A stretch of 41,392 nucleotides of DNA from Richelia sinica FACHB-800 (GCF_014698825.1 NZ_JACJTT010000048.1:1-41392), one strand, 5' to 3'. Shown: positions 1-8,419, counted from the first letter of the stretch. The notes: generated from the sequence alone by a model not told the origin. Numbers and translations are program-made.

Positions 1-166
1 ACTGTTATTCAAATGTCTTTTTACACTCAATATGTCTGTTTTTATTCTCAATTAGATGTTTTCTCTCCGTAATTTCCCTCTGTGACAGTTAGGGGGCGGA
101 AGGTGGGTTATATCAATTAAAAACTAAAAAATCTAGTTTTGATAATTTTTCCTGAGTGCTGATAAT

Positions 167-2305
167 TTAAACAACCTGAAAACTAAAGTTGAGACTAGCC
201 CAATTATTCACATTAAAAATGTAAGCATCAGCCCCAGCATTATTCATATCTACTTGAATTTCACTAGCGTTATGTATATCTTCAAGAATTGCTTGAGCAA
301 CTTCTAGGGCATTGATTAAAGAGCTAATCGGTTGGGGTTCTGCGGCAGAATATTTAGCTGTACTTAATGCTGCTAAAGTCGTATGGAAGGGGGAGGTACT
401 AAAAATTAGTTGATGTTCACATAATAAGGGGCGTGATGGTAACAACCAACCGGAGATAGTATCATTTTGGGGTAGAGTTAAGGTTTGTCCTGGGGGGATA
501 AGGATTTCTTGTAGTTGGGGTTTGGCTTCTGATAAGGCTGTTTCTGGTCGGGTTTGCCAAGGGTAAAATGCGATCGCACTTCTGCTATTATTTAACCCCA
601 CTAATATAAAATATAGGGAGCGATCGCTCAAATTTTGCACCCTGTACACCATCCGACTACCAACGGGAACTGTGGGAATAGCTGTTCCCTGGCTACTGAC
701 AGCTTTATTGGTGGTTGTGTCTGGACGGCGGTTACGCCAAGTTTCTCTTTGCAAGACAATACGCGGAGAGATATTGTTGACAATTTCCAAAGATACCTTG
801 ACTGGCAAGCGAGAAGAACCTTCATTTTCTGTTAGTCTCCATAACTTCGCTGCTAACAAGGTAGATAATTTGGGTGTTAATCTTTGAACTGCTACTTTTA
901 CCGCTTCCCCTGCTTCCCCAGCGGAATTGACAATCAGTTCATTGGCAGGAGAAAATAATCCATAACGGCTGGATGTTTGTGGTAATTTCCCAAATACATA
1001 ATCAACCCCTGGTTCTGTAGAAATAACATTAGCAATACGACTAATATTGGCAAAAGCACTAGTTGCGTCTACCCGTTCAATTCTTTCTAATTCTGGTGCT
1101 AAGGCCACTGTTAAATTGATATTGCGAGGTAATACACGGATGGTTTCTTGTACCAATTGGCCGATATTTGGCAGTATATTTGTTTCTGGATTAACTATTT
1201 GGGTTTTTGCTGTTAACCCAGTCCGTGATTTGATAACTAATTGTTCTCCTGTTGCCAAAGAAAAACGAGAATTAACTCCATAATATTCCCATACTTGCGG
1301 TGGTATTCCTCCTAAAAATAACTGTATTATTTTGCCATCATCCTCAATACCTGTAACAACTCCTTCAGCACTGGATTTATCAAAGGGAAAATTATCAATA
1401 ATCGTACTATTTTGAATATTTTTCTTACTACTTAAGAAGCTAGGTTGTTGTTTATTGCCAAACTGGTACATAGAACTACCAACATGGGAAAGCAACACTT
1501 GAATAGTTGTAGCTGGGGTTGTTTCCCACAGATATTGAGTTAAAGCGTAGGTGAATAAACCCGCACTGACATTACCAAAAATAAACTCCCTTGCTACCTG
1601 GTGTGGTTCAGAAGTAGCTGATAATATCAACCCATTATTAGTAACTAGTTTTTGGCTTTTTAATTGCTGGAGGAACTCAATTTCTCCTGGAGCTAATTGT
1701 ACGGCTGTTAATTCGGGACGGGCGCGCATTCCCAAACCATGAGAGAGTAATTCTGGAGAAGTATAATAGCTAGTATCTAATACTGCGGTCACTTTGTCTG
1801 TGGGGAGCGATCGCAACAACAGTATCAGGGTTTCTGTTAATAAATAGTTGACAAATTTACTTTTTTGTGTATCAAAATAATCAACGGGAATTAAGGCATT
1901 TTCCACGGCTTCCGGCGAACCTGGCAATTGAACCCTTGTCCCATAGCCGCTAAAGTGGAAAAAAACCACATCATCTGTCTTTGCTTGCTGACCCAAATGG
2001 TCTAAAATTGCCGCTTCAATAAACTCTCGACTCGCCTGTTCTTCCGTCAAAGTCAAAATATCAGAGGCTGTAAAACCAAAGCGATGAATTAACAATTCCC
2101 TTTGCAATTCCACATCCGTTAAACAGCCACTCAGACCAAGACCAGATGGGTATTGATTAATGCCCACTAATAAAGCCAATTTGCGGCTATTGGGTTGGGC
2201 CAAAGCTTGATAGTAGGGGTTTCCTAAAGTTAGCCACTCAGCTTCAGTCCATCCCAAAACCGCCAGCAGGCAGCCCATTCGTTGTAAAAACGTCCGCCGT
2301 TTCAT
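167..2305 (-). CDS. Tat-exported orthocaspase (caspase-like, peptidase C14 fold) with Tyr/Ser dyad
   Basis: The 712-residue product begins with a twin-arginine signal (KRRTFLQ at residues 2-8, hydrophobic stretch, likely cleavage after ALA near residue 36), so it should be exported folded. A caspase p20-like domain follows: KLALLVGINQYP at about 42-53, a block ending HFSGYGTRV at 117-125, and the DTS block at 177-179. In active members these last two read SGHG and DxC. Here Tyr121 and Ser179 occupy the catalytic His and Cys positions. Such Y-S variants are known among cyanobacterial orthocaspases and are thought not to be conventional cysteine proteases. The remaining 450 or so residues carry beta-rich sequence I do not recognise. 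The ATG at 2305 has no clear ribosome site. Its role is unknown; a binding or scaffold function is an inference. Confidence 0.85.
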   Translation of the reverse strand: MKRRTFLQRMGCLLAVLGWTEAEWLTLGNPYYQALAQPNSRKLALLVGINQYPSGLGLSGCLTDVELQRELLIHRFGFTASDILTLTEEQASREFIEAAILDHLGQQAKTDDVVFFHFSGYGTRVQLPGSPEAVENALIPVDYFDTQKSKFVNYLLTETLILLLRSLPTDKVTAVLDTSYYTSPELLSHGLGMRARPELTAVQLAPGEIEFLQQLKSQKLVTNNGLILSATSEPHQVAREFIFGNVSAGLFTYALTQYLWETTPATTIQVLLSHVGSSMYQFGNKQQPSFLSSKKNIQNSTIIDNFPFDKSSAEGVVTGIEDDGKIIQLFLGGIPPQVWEYYGVNSRFSLATGEQLVIKSRTGLTAKTQIVNPETNILPNIGQLVQETIRVLPRNINLTVALAPELERIERVDATSAFANISRIANVISTEPGVDYVFGKLPQTSSRYGLFSPANELIVNSAGEAGEAVKVAVQRLTPKLSTLLAAKLWRLTENEGSSRLPVKVSLEIVNNISPRIVLQRETWRNRRPDTTTNKAVSSQGTAIPTVPVGSRMVYRVQNLSDRSLYFILVGLNNSRSAIAFYPWQTRPETALSEAKPQLQEILIPPGQTLTLPQNDTISGWLLPSRPLLCEHQLIFSTSPFHTTLAALSTAKYSAAEPQPISSLINALEVAQAILEDIHNASEIQVDMNNAGADAYIFNVNNWASLNFSFQVV

Positions 2306-2324
2306 AAATTAGCTATTAGTCCTC

Positions 2325-2352
2325 AGCCCTTCAGCTAACAGCTTAAAGGGCT
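2325..2352. repeat. Inverted repeat between sat and the orthocaspase gene
   Basis: AGCCCTT at 2325-2331 and AAGGGCT at 2346-2352 form a 7-bp stem enclosing a second AGCT/AGCT pairing. It lies downstream of sat and upstream of the caspase gene on the minus strand. No T-run follows on either strand, so it is not a standard intrinsic terminator, although it could stabilise a 3' end. Confidence 0.45.
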
Positions 2353-2399
2353 AAAGGCTGTATGTAAAGTTCAGTTGATAGCCAGGAGATGATTCCACC

Positions 2400-3584
2400 C
2401 TAAGCCAAGGCAGGTTGTTGAATACGCATAGCCCGGGCTAACTCTGCTGCTACTTCAGGACGGGAAAATTCTGGTGGTGGCAACTCACCTCGGCGTAGCA
2501 TCTCTCTTACTTTTGTCCCAGACAGGTGAACTCGTTCCTCTGGCTTACTCGGACTGGTTTTTGTGGTCGCCATTTGTTTGGTGCGTGTGCAGTAGAAAGC
2601 ATGTTCAAACTTCATTGGCACAATGCCCAACTCTTCAGGTGCAAACTCATCAAAAATATATTGAGCATCATAGGTGCCATAATAGTCACCTACACCAGCA
2701 TGGTCACGTCCAACAATAAAGTGAGTACAGCCGTAATTCTTCCGCACCAAAGCGTGGAAAATTGCTTCCCTGGGCCCAGCATAACGCATCGCGGCTGGAT
2801 TAATAGCTAAAATTACTCTATCTAAAGGATAGTAATGTTCTAACAATATTTCATAACAACGCATCCGCACATCAGCTGCGATGTCATCTTCCTTGGTTGC
2901 CCCAACCAATGGATGTAAAAATAGACCATCAACTGTTTCCAAAGCGCACTTTTGAATATATTCATGGGCGCGGTGGATGGGGTTACGAGTTTGGAAACCA
3001 ACAATAGTTTTCCAGCCCTTTTCTTTAAACATTTGCCGAGAGGCGGCAGGGTCAATTTGATAAGCTGGAAATTGAGGATGGGGGTCACGTTGTAATAACC
3101 AGATATCGCCTGCCAGGTTAACAGAACCTTGATTGTAAACTACCTGTACCCCTGGATGCTTGGCCTCATCGGTACGATAGACATTGATAGCTTCGCGCTG
3201 CTTATCGTAATGATATTTTTCTGATAATTCTAAAACCCCGATATATTCACCTTTGGGGTTATCTAGACGAACTAAACCACCTATTTGTAAAGGTGCTGCA
3301 ACTTCTTCGTCTACTGAAAGTGTAATTGGTATTGACCAAACAAGACCATTAGCCAGTCGCATTTCTGCCACCACGCGATTATAGTCTGCTTGGTTCATAA
3401 AACCTGTGAGCGGACTAAAACCGCCGATGGCAATCATTTCTAAATCAGAAACGGCTCGCTCATCCAGTGTAACTCGTGGCAAAAATTGCGCTTTGGATAA
3501 AAATAGTTCCTTTTGTGCCGGTGTAGCAACTCGATTAACTAACTTTCCACCGTGGGGGGCAATGGCTTCTGGATGGTAACTCAA
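2400..3584 (-). CDS. sat: Sulfate adenylyltransferase (ATP sulfurylase)
   Basis: Catalyses ATP + sulfate to adenosine 5'-phosphosulfate and pyrophosphate, the first step of assimilatory sulfate reduction, in the cytoplasm. The family's nucleotide motif [11 protein letters not shown] and the [12 protein letters not shown] block are intact, and the HGGKLVNR N-terminus and the C-terminal [12 protein letters not shown] segment are typical. I place the start at TTG 3584 (protein LSYHPEA...), giving 394 residues, close to the usual length. GGAAGG lies 7 bp upstream (3592-3597) and homologues begin at about this point. An ATG at 3662 would add 26 residues that do not look like the family. There is no APS-kinase domain. 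It appears to be monocistronic, 121 bp downstream of the dehydrogenase gene. Confidence 0.93.
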   Translation of the reverse strand: MSYHPEAIAPHGGKLVNRVATPAQKELFLSKAQFLPRVTLDERAVSDLEMIAIGGFSPLTGFMNQADYNRVVAEMRLANGLVWSIPITLSVDEEVAAPLQIGGLVRLDNPKGEYIGVLELSEKYHYDKQREAINVYRTDEAKHPGVQVVYNQGSVNLAGDIWLLQRDPHPQFPAYQIDPAASRQMFKEKGWKTIVGFQTRNPIHRAHEYIQKCALETVDGLFLHPLVGATKEDDIAADVRMRCYEILLEHYYPLDRVILAINPAAMRYAGPREAIFHALVRKNYGCTHFIVGRDHAGVGDYYGTYDAQYIFDEFAPEELGIVPMKFEHAFYCTRTKQMATTKTSPSKPEERVHLSGTKVREMLRRGELPPPEFSRPEVAAELARAMRIQQPALA

Positions 3585-3591
3585 CGTGATC

Positions 3592-3597
3592 CCTTCC
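3592..3597 (-). promoter_or_regulatory. Ribosome binding site deciding the sat start
   Basis: GGAAGG on the minus strand lies 7 bp before TTG 3584. No comparable site precedes the alternative ATG at 3662. This supports the shorter sat product. Confidence 0.5.
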
Positions 3598-3705
3598 GTA
3601 AATTCTAAAAATTGTTGCAAACTATGTACTAAATTATCAAAATATGGGTACACAGAGTACAAATACGTGAGAATTTTTTAGAGATGACTGGCCCCCATTG
3701 CTGCA

Positions 3706-4584
3706 TTATTCCCCACTAGCTTCGCCCCATTCGCGAATAGCAGAGAATACAGAGGAGTAGTCATCATCTGGAAATGACATTTTCATGGCTGACTGGAGAA
3801 TGTGCTTTACGCCCTCAATGCTGCTGAGATTTAAACCCAGGGCTTTAGCTTCTGAGATAAATAACTCTATTTCTTTGACCAATTGCTTATTAGGCAAATT
3901 GGCTTTGCTATAGTCGCCTTCCAACATCCGACGCAAGTTTTGATCAAAGGTAGGGGCATAAAGTTGACTATCCCGCAGCACACGCATAAACAAATCCACG
4001 TCAATTTTTTGCATCTGCACGAATGCCAAGCTGAGAGCAAAACTAGTGGTGAGGGAAGCTATGAGTTGATTGAGTGCCAATGTGAGTGAGGAAGCAGAAC
4101 CTACAGGACCGATATATACAGGTTCCGGACCAAAGTTTTTAAGTAAATTTAAGTGCCGTTGATATTGTTCCTGTTGCCCACCGACCATGACAATCAATTT
4201 ACCTGCTTCTGCTTCAGGAATGCTGCCTAGTACCGGCGCTTCTATATATTCAGCACCAGCGGCTACCACTGCATCTCTAATGTCTTGGCTTTCTAAGGGA
4301 GTTGTTGTCCCCATTTGGATGATGCTACGTCCTGAGAGGGTATGCCAAGAAGTATCTGTAAGTAAGACATGATAAATAGCCGCAGCATTAGAAAGCATGA
4401 GAATAATGCAGTCAGCTGCACGAATTGCTTGACGTGGTTGTGTGGCAATTTCCGCCCCAGCTGCCCGGAGTGGTTCTAATTTTCCTGGGGTGCGGTTGTA
4501 GGCAATTAGCTCTATATTGGCAGCTAATAGCCTTTGAGCCATCGGGAGTCCCATCAATCCTGTTCCCAGAAATGCGACTTTCAT
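3706..4584 (-). CDS. NAD(P)-dependent beta-hydroxyacid dehydrogenase family protein
   Basis: A 292-residue member of the 3-hydroxyisobutyrate dehydrogenase / 6-phosphogluconate-dehydrogenase-like family, which oxidises beta-hydroxyacids or reduces short semialdehydes. The N-terminal Rossmann fold is clear: FLGTGLMGLPMAQRLL at residues 5-20 includes GxGxxG, and YNRTP at about 29-33 suggests NADP preference through the Arg. The substrate-binding segment EAPVLGSIPEAEAGKL and the catalytic-Lys region ALNQLIASL are recognisable, but the usual catalytic Lys of the GxxxxxK(x)xxN motif appears as a non-Lys residue (SASSLTLALNQL). That could mean altered chemistry. The ATG at 4584 has AAGGAAAG about 8 bp upstream. 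The exact substrate cannot be read from sequence. Confidence 0.85.
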   Translation of the reverse strand: MKVAFLGTGLMGLPMAQRLLAANIELIAYNRTPGKLEPLRAAGAEIATQPRQAIRAADCIILMLSNAAAIYHVLLTDTSWHTLSGRSIIQMGTTTPLESQDIRDAVVAAGAEYIEAPVLGSIPEAEAGKLIVMVGGQQEQYQRHLNLLKNFGPEPVYIGPVGSASSLTLALNQLIASLTTSFALSLAFVQMQKIDVDLFMRVLRDSQLYAPTFDQNLRRMLEGDYSKANLPNKQLVKEIELFISEAKALGLNLSSIEGVKHILQSAMKMSFPDDDYSSVFSAIREWGEASGE

Positions 4585-4650
4585 GTTTCACTTTCCTTCG
4601 TCATTGGTTATTGGGCGTTGGTCATGAGGCAGAGGCGCAGAATGTAGAGT

Positions 4651-4717
4651 TATAGCAGGTGACAGGTGACAGGTGACAGGTGACAGTGCTAAAAGCCTTT
4701 CAGTCTTCAGGTTTTAG
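4651..4717. repeat. Partial copy of a dispersed element with GTGACAG heptamer array
   Basis: Bases 4655-4686 hold about four tandem copies of the heptamer GACAGGT/GTGACAG. They are followed by GTGCTAAAAGCC, the reverse complement of a block (GGCTTTTAGCAC) also found at about 35407-35418 and, with changes, at about 20812-20822. The array begins with TATAGCAGG, whose complement CCTGCTATA ends the copies at 20901-20909 and 24270-24278. Heptameric tandem repeats of this type (STRR) are known in heterocystous cyanobacteria. Confidence 0.7.
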
Positions 4718-4837
4718 TTGTTGTTCATGTCCTAACCATCTTGTCTACGGCTATAGGATGTAAGGGAGCAAGGAAAGAATTTCTCCTTATCTCCCTATCC
4801 CCTCATTTTTCCAGCTTTTCCTGCCTCCCCTGCCTCC

Positions 4838-4933
4838 TTAGCCACCGGCGGCAAATGTAGCCATAATCACAACTGAAAGTAAGATGCCGGGGGCAAGTAG
4901 AGTTACTAGCATTAACAGATCATGAGTGGTCAT
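4838..4933 (-). CDS. Small hydrophobic peptide, 31 residues, one membrane span
   Basis: ATG at 4933 opens a 31-codon frame ending in TAA at 4838-4840. The product starts MTTHDLLMLVTLLAPG and ends ATFAAGG: a short polar N-terminus, then a single strongly hydrophobic span, then a tiny tail. An AGGAAAG-like site lies upstream, and a plausible promoter sits at 4966-4993. This architecture resembles low-molecular-mass subunits of cyanobacterial thylakoid complexes (photosystems, cytochrome b6f, NDH-1), but I cannot match it to a named one. It stands alone between the dehydrogenase and methyltransferase genes, 108 bp beyond the latter's stop codon. The coding call rests on start, ribosome site and clean one-span composition. 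Confidence 0.6.
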   Translation of the reverse strand: MTTHDLLMLVTLLAPGILLSVVIMATFAAGG

Positions 4934-4965
4934 AATTTTGACTTTCCTGTTGGGTTAACCTGACG

Positions 4966-4993
4966 GTTATCTTTGTTATGCTAGTCTATTCAA
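4966..4993 (-). promoter_or_regulatory. Possible sigma70-type promoter of the 31-residue peptide
   Basis: On the minus strand TTGAAT (4993-4988) and GATAAC (4971-4966) are separated by 16 bp and lie about 33 bp before the ATG at 4933. The match to consensus is moderate. Confidence 0.3.
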
Positions 4994-5041
4994 AGTTGTT
5001 ACAGGGTTATTAAATCGAGCTTTGCGGTTTAAGATTGATTT

Positions 5042-6265
5042 CTAATTGGGAATGGCTAATCCTGTGAGTGTTTGTTGTGCTTCTGTTTCTTTGAGTCCTT
5101 TGCTTTGAATTAAGACACCAAACCCACCTAGTCCTGTGGGGTCGATTAGCTGATGTAAGGCTTCTCGTCGGTTGAGTAACTCAGATAGTGGTTGCTCTTG
5201 AGAGGATAGGACTGCTAGTCTTTCTCCTAATCCCAAAGCCATCAAAAATAAACCTTGTTGTATCCAACCCACTGGATTTAAACCGCAAAGCTTTCCCCAA
5301 GATTCCAAACCTGTAAAGTCAACATGAGCAGTGATATCTTGTCGCCCAATGTTAATGTAAGGGTTGTGATGATGACGATGTTGGTAGTAGCACTGTAGGG
5401 TTCCATGCGATCGCCTGGGATGATAATAACGATGAGCATGGTAGCCATAATCAATTGTTAACACATAGCCACGCTGCAAGCAGTCTGCCACTATACTCAA
5501 CCAGTCCAAAGCAGCTAAATTTATTTCACTGCGATAGCCATCTTCATAGGTACTTTGGCTTAAATCTATTCCTACTAACTGAAAATATTCACCTAATTTT
5601 GGTGTTGATGGTTCTCCTTCTACTTCCACAAAGGAGATATTGGCAGCAGCAGAACTATGCTCTTTTTCTTCCCTGGTCTGGGTCGTGACATAGATTTCCT
5701 GTAACTGACCATCTTGCAATATAAACTGATGGACAGGGAAGGCATCAACTAATTCATTAGAGAAAAAGCAGCCCACAATTGAGTTAGGTTTTATCTCCTG
5801 CCAATTGCACCAATGAACAGCAAATTCCTGTAAGCGTTGCTGTTGTTCTTGCTGTAAACTGGGGGATTTTTCAATAATGATGTATTCTATGGCAGCGAAA
5901 AAATCTGAATGATGGTGTTTGAGGTAGCTAAGAAGATTGAGGGCGAGATTTCCTAAGCCTGCACCCATTTCTACCAGGGAAAATGGTTTAGGTTGCCCTA
6001 AAATTTCCCACATTTGGCGCATTTGTTTCGCCAGTAATTCACCAAAATCTGCTCCCAAACTGGCAGAAGTAAAAAAATCACTTCCCTGAAATCCAATTTT
6101 CACTCCGTTACTGGAATAGTAACCCTGTTCTGGATGATATAGCACCATATCCATGTATTCAGCAAAGGTAATTCTTTGTTGAGGTGCTTGAGCAATCCGA
6201 TTAGCGATCGCTGTACACAGGGCTGGGTTGGAACTGGAGAGAGGAGGATTTGGATATGGGAACAT
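5042..6265 (-). CDS. Class I SAM-dependent methyltransferase, MidA/NDUFAF7 family
   Basis: The 407-residue protein matches the MidA (DUF185, Methyltransf_28) family. The N-terminal signature ITFAEYMDMVLYHPEQGYY is followed by DFFTSASLGADFGELLAKQM, then the SAM-binding VEMGAGLGNLALNLL (about 112-126) and IIEKSPSLQQEQ. FFSNELVDAFPVH and the conserved LTIDYGYHAHRYYHP block lie further on. The eukaryotic homologue NDUFAF7 dimethylates an arginine of complex I subunit NDUFS2. In cyanobacteria a role in NDH-1 maturation is plausible but inferred. The full family length is present. The ATG at 6265 is preceded by a pyrimidine-rich leader with no clear Shine-Dalgarno sequence. Confidence 0.88.
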   Translation of the reverse strand: MFPYPNPPLSSSNPALCTAIANRIAQAPQQRITFAEYMDMVLYHPEQGYYSSNGVKIGFQGSDFFTSASLGADFGELLAKQMRQMWEILGQPKPFSLVEMGAGLGNLALNLLSYLKHHHSDFFAAIEYIIIEKSPSLQQEQQQRLQEFAVHWCNWQEIKPNSIVGCFFSNELVDAFPVHQFILQDGQLQEIYVTTQTREEKEHSSAAANISFVEVEGEPSTPKLGEYFQLVGIDLSQSTYEDGYRSEINLAALDWLSIVADCLQRGYVLTIDYGYHAHRYYHPRRSHGTLQCYYQHRHHHNPYINIGRQDITAHVDFTGLESWGKLCGLNPVGWIQQGLFLMALGLGERLAVLSSQEQPLSELLNRREALHQLIDPTGLGGFGVLIQSKGLKETEAQQTLTGLAIPN

Positions 6266-6358
6266 GAAGAGAAAGAGGAGAAGGGCCCAGGGGAGAAAAT
6301 TAATATCCTACACCTTATTTTTACCTGTTACCTGCTCTATTTTTACCTGGAATTGTCT

Positions 6359-6412
6359 GGGCGGGTTCACAAGTATTGTCAACAAATAATCATGAGCTTG
6401 GTAAACCCGCCC
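6359..6412. repeat. Dispersed imperfect palindrome, copy 1 (54 bp)
   Basis: GGGCGGGTTCAC at 6359-6370 pairs with GTAAACCCGCCC at 6401-6412 with one mismatch. The inner sequence includes TTGTCAACAAATAATCA. A second copy in the opposite orientation lies at 19894-19948 with the same arms and a related interior (ATTATTTGT). It is therefore a mobile or selected dispersed repeat rather than a local terminator. Confidence 0.75.
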
Positions 6413-6496
6413 CTACGTTGAATGTCTCAACTCTACTCGCTACGTGAACGCTACCTACAGGGTCTTCCTGGTACAACAGATAAAATTTTCAATCAA

Positions 6497-7057
6497 TCAA
6501 CAATCTAAAATCTGGGGATCAAGGGCGAGGGTATGCGCTCCTTTTTGAATTATCTCTATATCTTGGGGCAACCAGTGACGAACTTCTTGACAGTGGTGAG
6601 CAATGAGTAAGCCCCATAAACCTCTAGGTATTAGTATCGGTACAACTAGGTTGGAACGGACTTGAATGGTGTGGAGAAAATCTCTATGACAAGGTTGTAT
6701 ATTTTCTAAGTCTATATCAGCGATCGCTCTCACCCGTCCCTCTAAATACATGGCAGCGTATTCATCACTAAAACAATCATCTGCCCCTGTGGAACCTAAA
6801 ATTGTGAAGTCCCTAGAACTTAAGGATTCAAAAATGACCTGCCCATGCCAGTGTTCATAAAAGTAATAGACTACTACACGGTCTACCTGAAGTGCTGTTC
6901 TGACTTCATGTATTGTCCGTCTGACTAGCTCGTCCCGCCGGATTTTTCTCACCAGGCGTTCCAGCAGTCTTTGTAAACCTTGTTCACCAGGCTGATTGGG
7001 TGGATTGTCAAAGTTCGAGTGGGAATGAAGGTACACAGGTTTAAAAGAACGACTCAA
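6497..7057 (-). CDS. Stand-alone GAF-domain protein with phytochrome-type Cys-His motif
   Basis: The 186-residue product is essentially one GAF domain. LLERLVRKIRRDELVRRTI leads into VDRVVVYYFYEHWHG, then RAIADIDLENIQPCHRDFL and VRSNLVVPILIPRGLWGLL. This is the pattern of cyanobacteriochrome/phytochrome GAF domains, and the PCH pair sits where the bilin-linking Cys and adjacent His occur. Bilin binding is therefore possible but unproven. No kinase, GGDEF or other output domain is attached, and the last helix is short: the C-terminus (DPQILDC) is encoded by an ATTTTAGATTG motif typical of intergenic repeats, hinting at C-terminal truncation. ATG 7057 follows a long AT-rich upstream region. Confidence 0.8.
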   Translation of the reverse strand: MSRSFKPVYLHSHSNFDNPPNQPGEQGLQRLLERLVRKIRRDELVRRTIHEVRTALQVDRVVVYYFYEHWHGQVIFESLSSRDFTILGSTGADDCFSDEYAAMYLEGRVRAIADIDLENIQPCHRDFLHTIQVRSNLVVPILIPRGLWGLLIAHHCQEVRHWLPQDIEIIQKGAHTLALDPQILDC

Positions 7058-7488
7058 TAAATGTGTTCCAATTTATATAGTAACTTATCAGACTGATCAG
7101 CAAAAATCATGAAGACATAATTACCAGGCTTTCTAGACACCAAAGCGTATTATCTATATTGAGACTTAATTTGCTGAGTATTGGGTAAGAAAAAATTTTT
7201 CCTCTAAATTATTGAGGTTTAACATTTAAATTTGAAAATATCACATTTATTTATAAATAAACATTAACATAAATTAATATAATTTTTAATTTATTTAAAA
7301 TTCAATACCCATATTAACTCAATTTAACGTTTTTTAGTCAAAAACAAAATCTTTTTGGATAAACTTAGACAAAATAAATTAACATACGAAAAATTTTCTT
7401 AACATTTTTCTAGAAAACCCCAAAAATAAATTTTCTTAAATTGGTGCTTCCTACTAACCATTTGCAGTCAATACCCAGAAACTTTTTT
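7058..7488. other. 431-bp AT-rich intergenic region
   Basis: This lies between the 3' end of the TPR gene and the start of the GAF gene and should carry the GAF gene promoter. It is extremely AT-rich, with repeated TTAA and AAATTT runs. I see no open frame with coding character, no tRNA and no clear stem-loop. Confidence 0.6.
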
Positions 7489-8403
7489 TTAGTTTTTAAT
7501 GTTTAACTTTTGTAATTGTTGTTGGGCATTGTTTGCCCATTGCATGTTACCTTGGAATTGGTATAAGTCTTTGGCATATTTGAAGACTTGGGCAGCTTGT
7601 GGATATTGTTTTAATTGCAGAAACACTAACCCAGCACCATAATAAGCGTTGGCATAGTTACTATTACTTTCCGCAGATTTTCTAAAGGCTGCTAAGGCTT
7701 CATTAGTTTTGCCTTGAGTAAATAAAATCGTCCCCAAGTTATAGTAAGCTTCGGCATAACGGGGATTAATTTTAATTGCCTGTTCAAAGGCAGATTTTGC
7801 TGCATCTAGTTGACCAATTTGTAAGTAAGCAGTACCTAAATGATATGCTGGCTCTGGGGCATTAACGCTATGTTGGATGGCTTTTTGCAAAGCAGCGATC
7901 GCACCATTCCAGTTTCCTTGCTGTTTTCTCAGTAATCCCAAATTATAGTGAGCAAAACCTAGTTTGGGGTCAATTTCTATAGCTCTCTGCAAATAATCAT
8001 TTGCTAGTTGTAAATTATTACCTTCTAATAATGCTCCACCTAAATTAGCAAAGGCTAGAGCAAACTGCGGGTCAGCCTGTGTGGCTTGATAAAATGCGTC
8101 TGCTGCGGGTTGGAGTTGTCCCACTTGACGCAAGGCTAACCCTAAATTATAGTGTGCTGGCGCTAATGTGGGGTCTAGTTTGATAGCCTGACGAAAAGCG
8201 GTCATGGCATCCTGGGTCTTACCAATTTGTATGGCTTGTAAACCCTGGTTTAACCATTCTACTGCTGTTTGTCGATTGTAACCTTGGGCGAGTAAATGAT
8301 TAGAGAATAAGGCAGAACTAGCATAAACTGGCAAAATATTGACATCCAGCACAAGTAAGCTCAAAAAACCGATAAAACTAGAATTTTTTAATAGTAATTT
8401 CAT
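7489..8403 (-). CDS. Exported tetratricopeptide-repeat protein
   Basis: A 304-residue protein read from ATG 8403; a TTG at 8415 would add four residues. The N-terminus is a signal peptide (KLLLKNSSFIGFLSLLVLDV, likely cleaved near VYASSA). Roughly seven consecutive TPR units follow, with the usual pattern A.YNLG.AL...G....A...F..A...DP: for example LAPAHYNLGLALRQVGQ, LGFAHYNLGLLRKQQGN and YAEAYYNLGTILFTQGK. TPR arrays mediate protein binding; the partner is unknown and the location is probably periplasm or lumen. The start overlaps a perfect 14-bp palindrome (8406-8419). The gene is divergent from the EF-G paralogue across 280 bp. Confidence 0.88.
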   Translation of the reverse strand: MKLLLKNSSFIGFLSLLVLDVNILPVYASSALFSNHLLAQGYNRQTAVEWLNQGLQAIQIGKTQDAMTAFRQAIKLDPTLAPAHYNLGLALRQVGQLQPAADAFYQATQADPQFALAFANLGGALLEGNNLQLANDYLQRAIEIDPKLGFAHYNLGLLRKQQGNWNGAIAALQKAIQHSVNAPEPAYHLGTAYLQIGQLDAAKSAFEQAIKINPRYAEAYYNLGTILFTQGKTNEALAAFRKSAESNSNYANAYYGAGLVFLQLKQYPQAAQVFKYAKDLYQFQGNMQWANNAQQQLQKLNIKN

Positions 8404-8405
8404 TG

Positions 8406-8419
8406 TTAGTTGCAACTAA
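8406..8419. promoter_or_regulatory. Perfect 14-bp palindrome at the TPR gene start
   Basis: TTAGTTGCAACTAA is exactly self-complementary and lies 3 bp upstream of the ATG at 8403. Its symmetry and position suit an operator or a start-proximal RNA hairpin; no known regulator is assigned. Confidence 0.35.

Noticed and set aside
3585-3662. N-terminal extension of sat to ATG 3662
   Set aside because: The 26 extra residues do not look like the family, and GGAAGG stands 7 bp before TTG 3584.
6316-6349. 12-bp direct repeat TATTTTTACCTG, 22 bp apart
   Set aside because: Probably a decayed relative of the ACCTGTC heptamer arrays; too short to call a new element.
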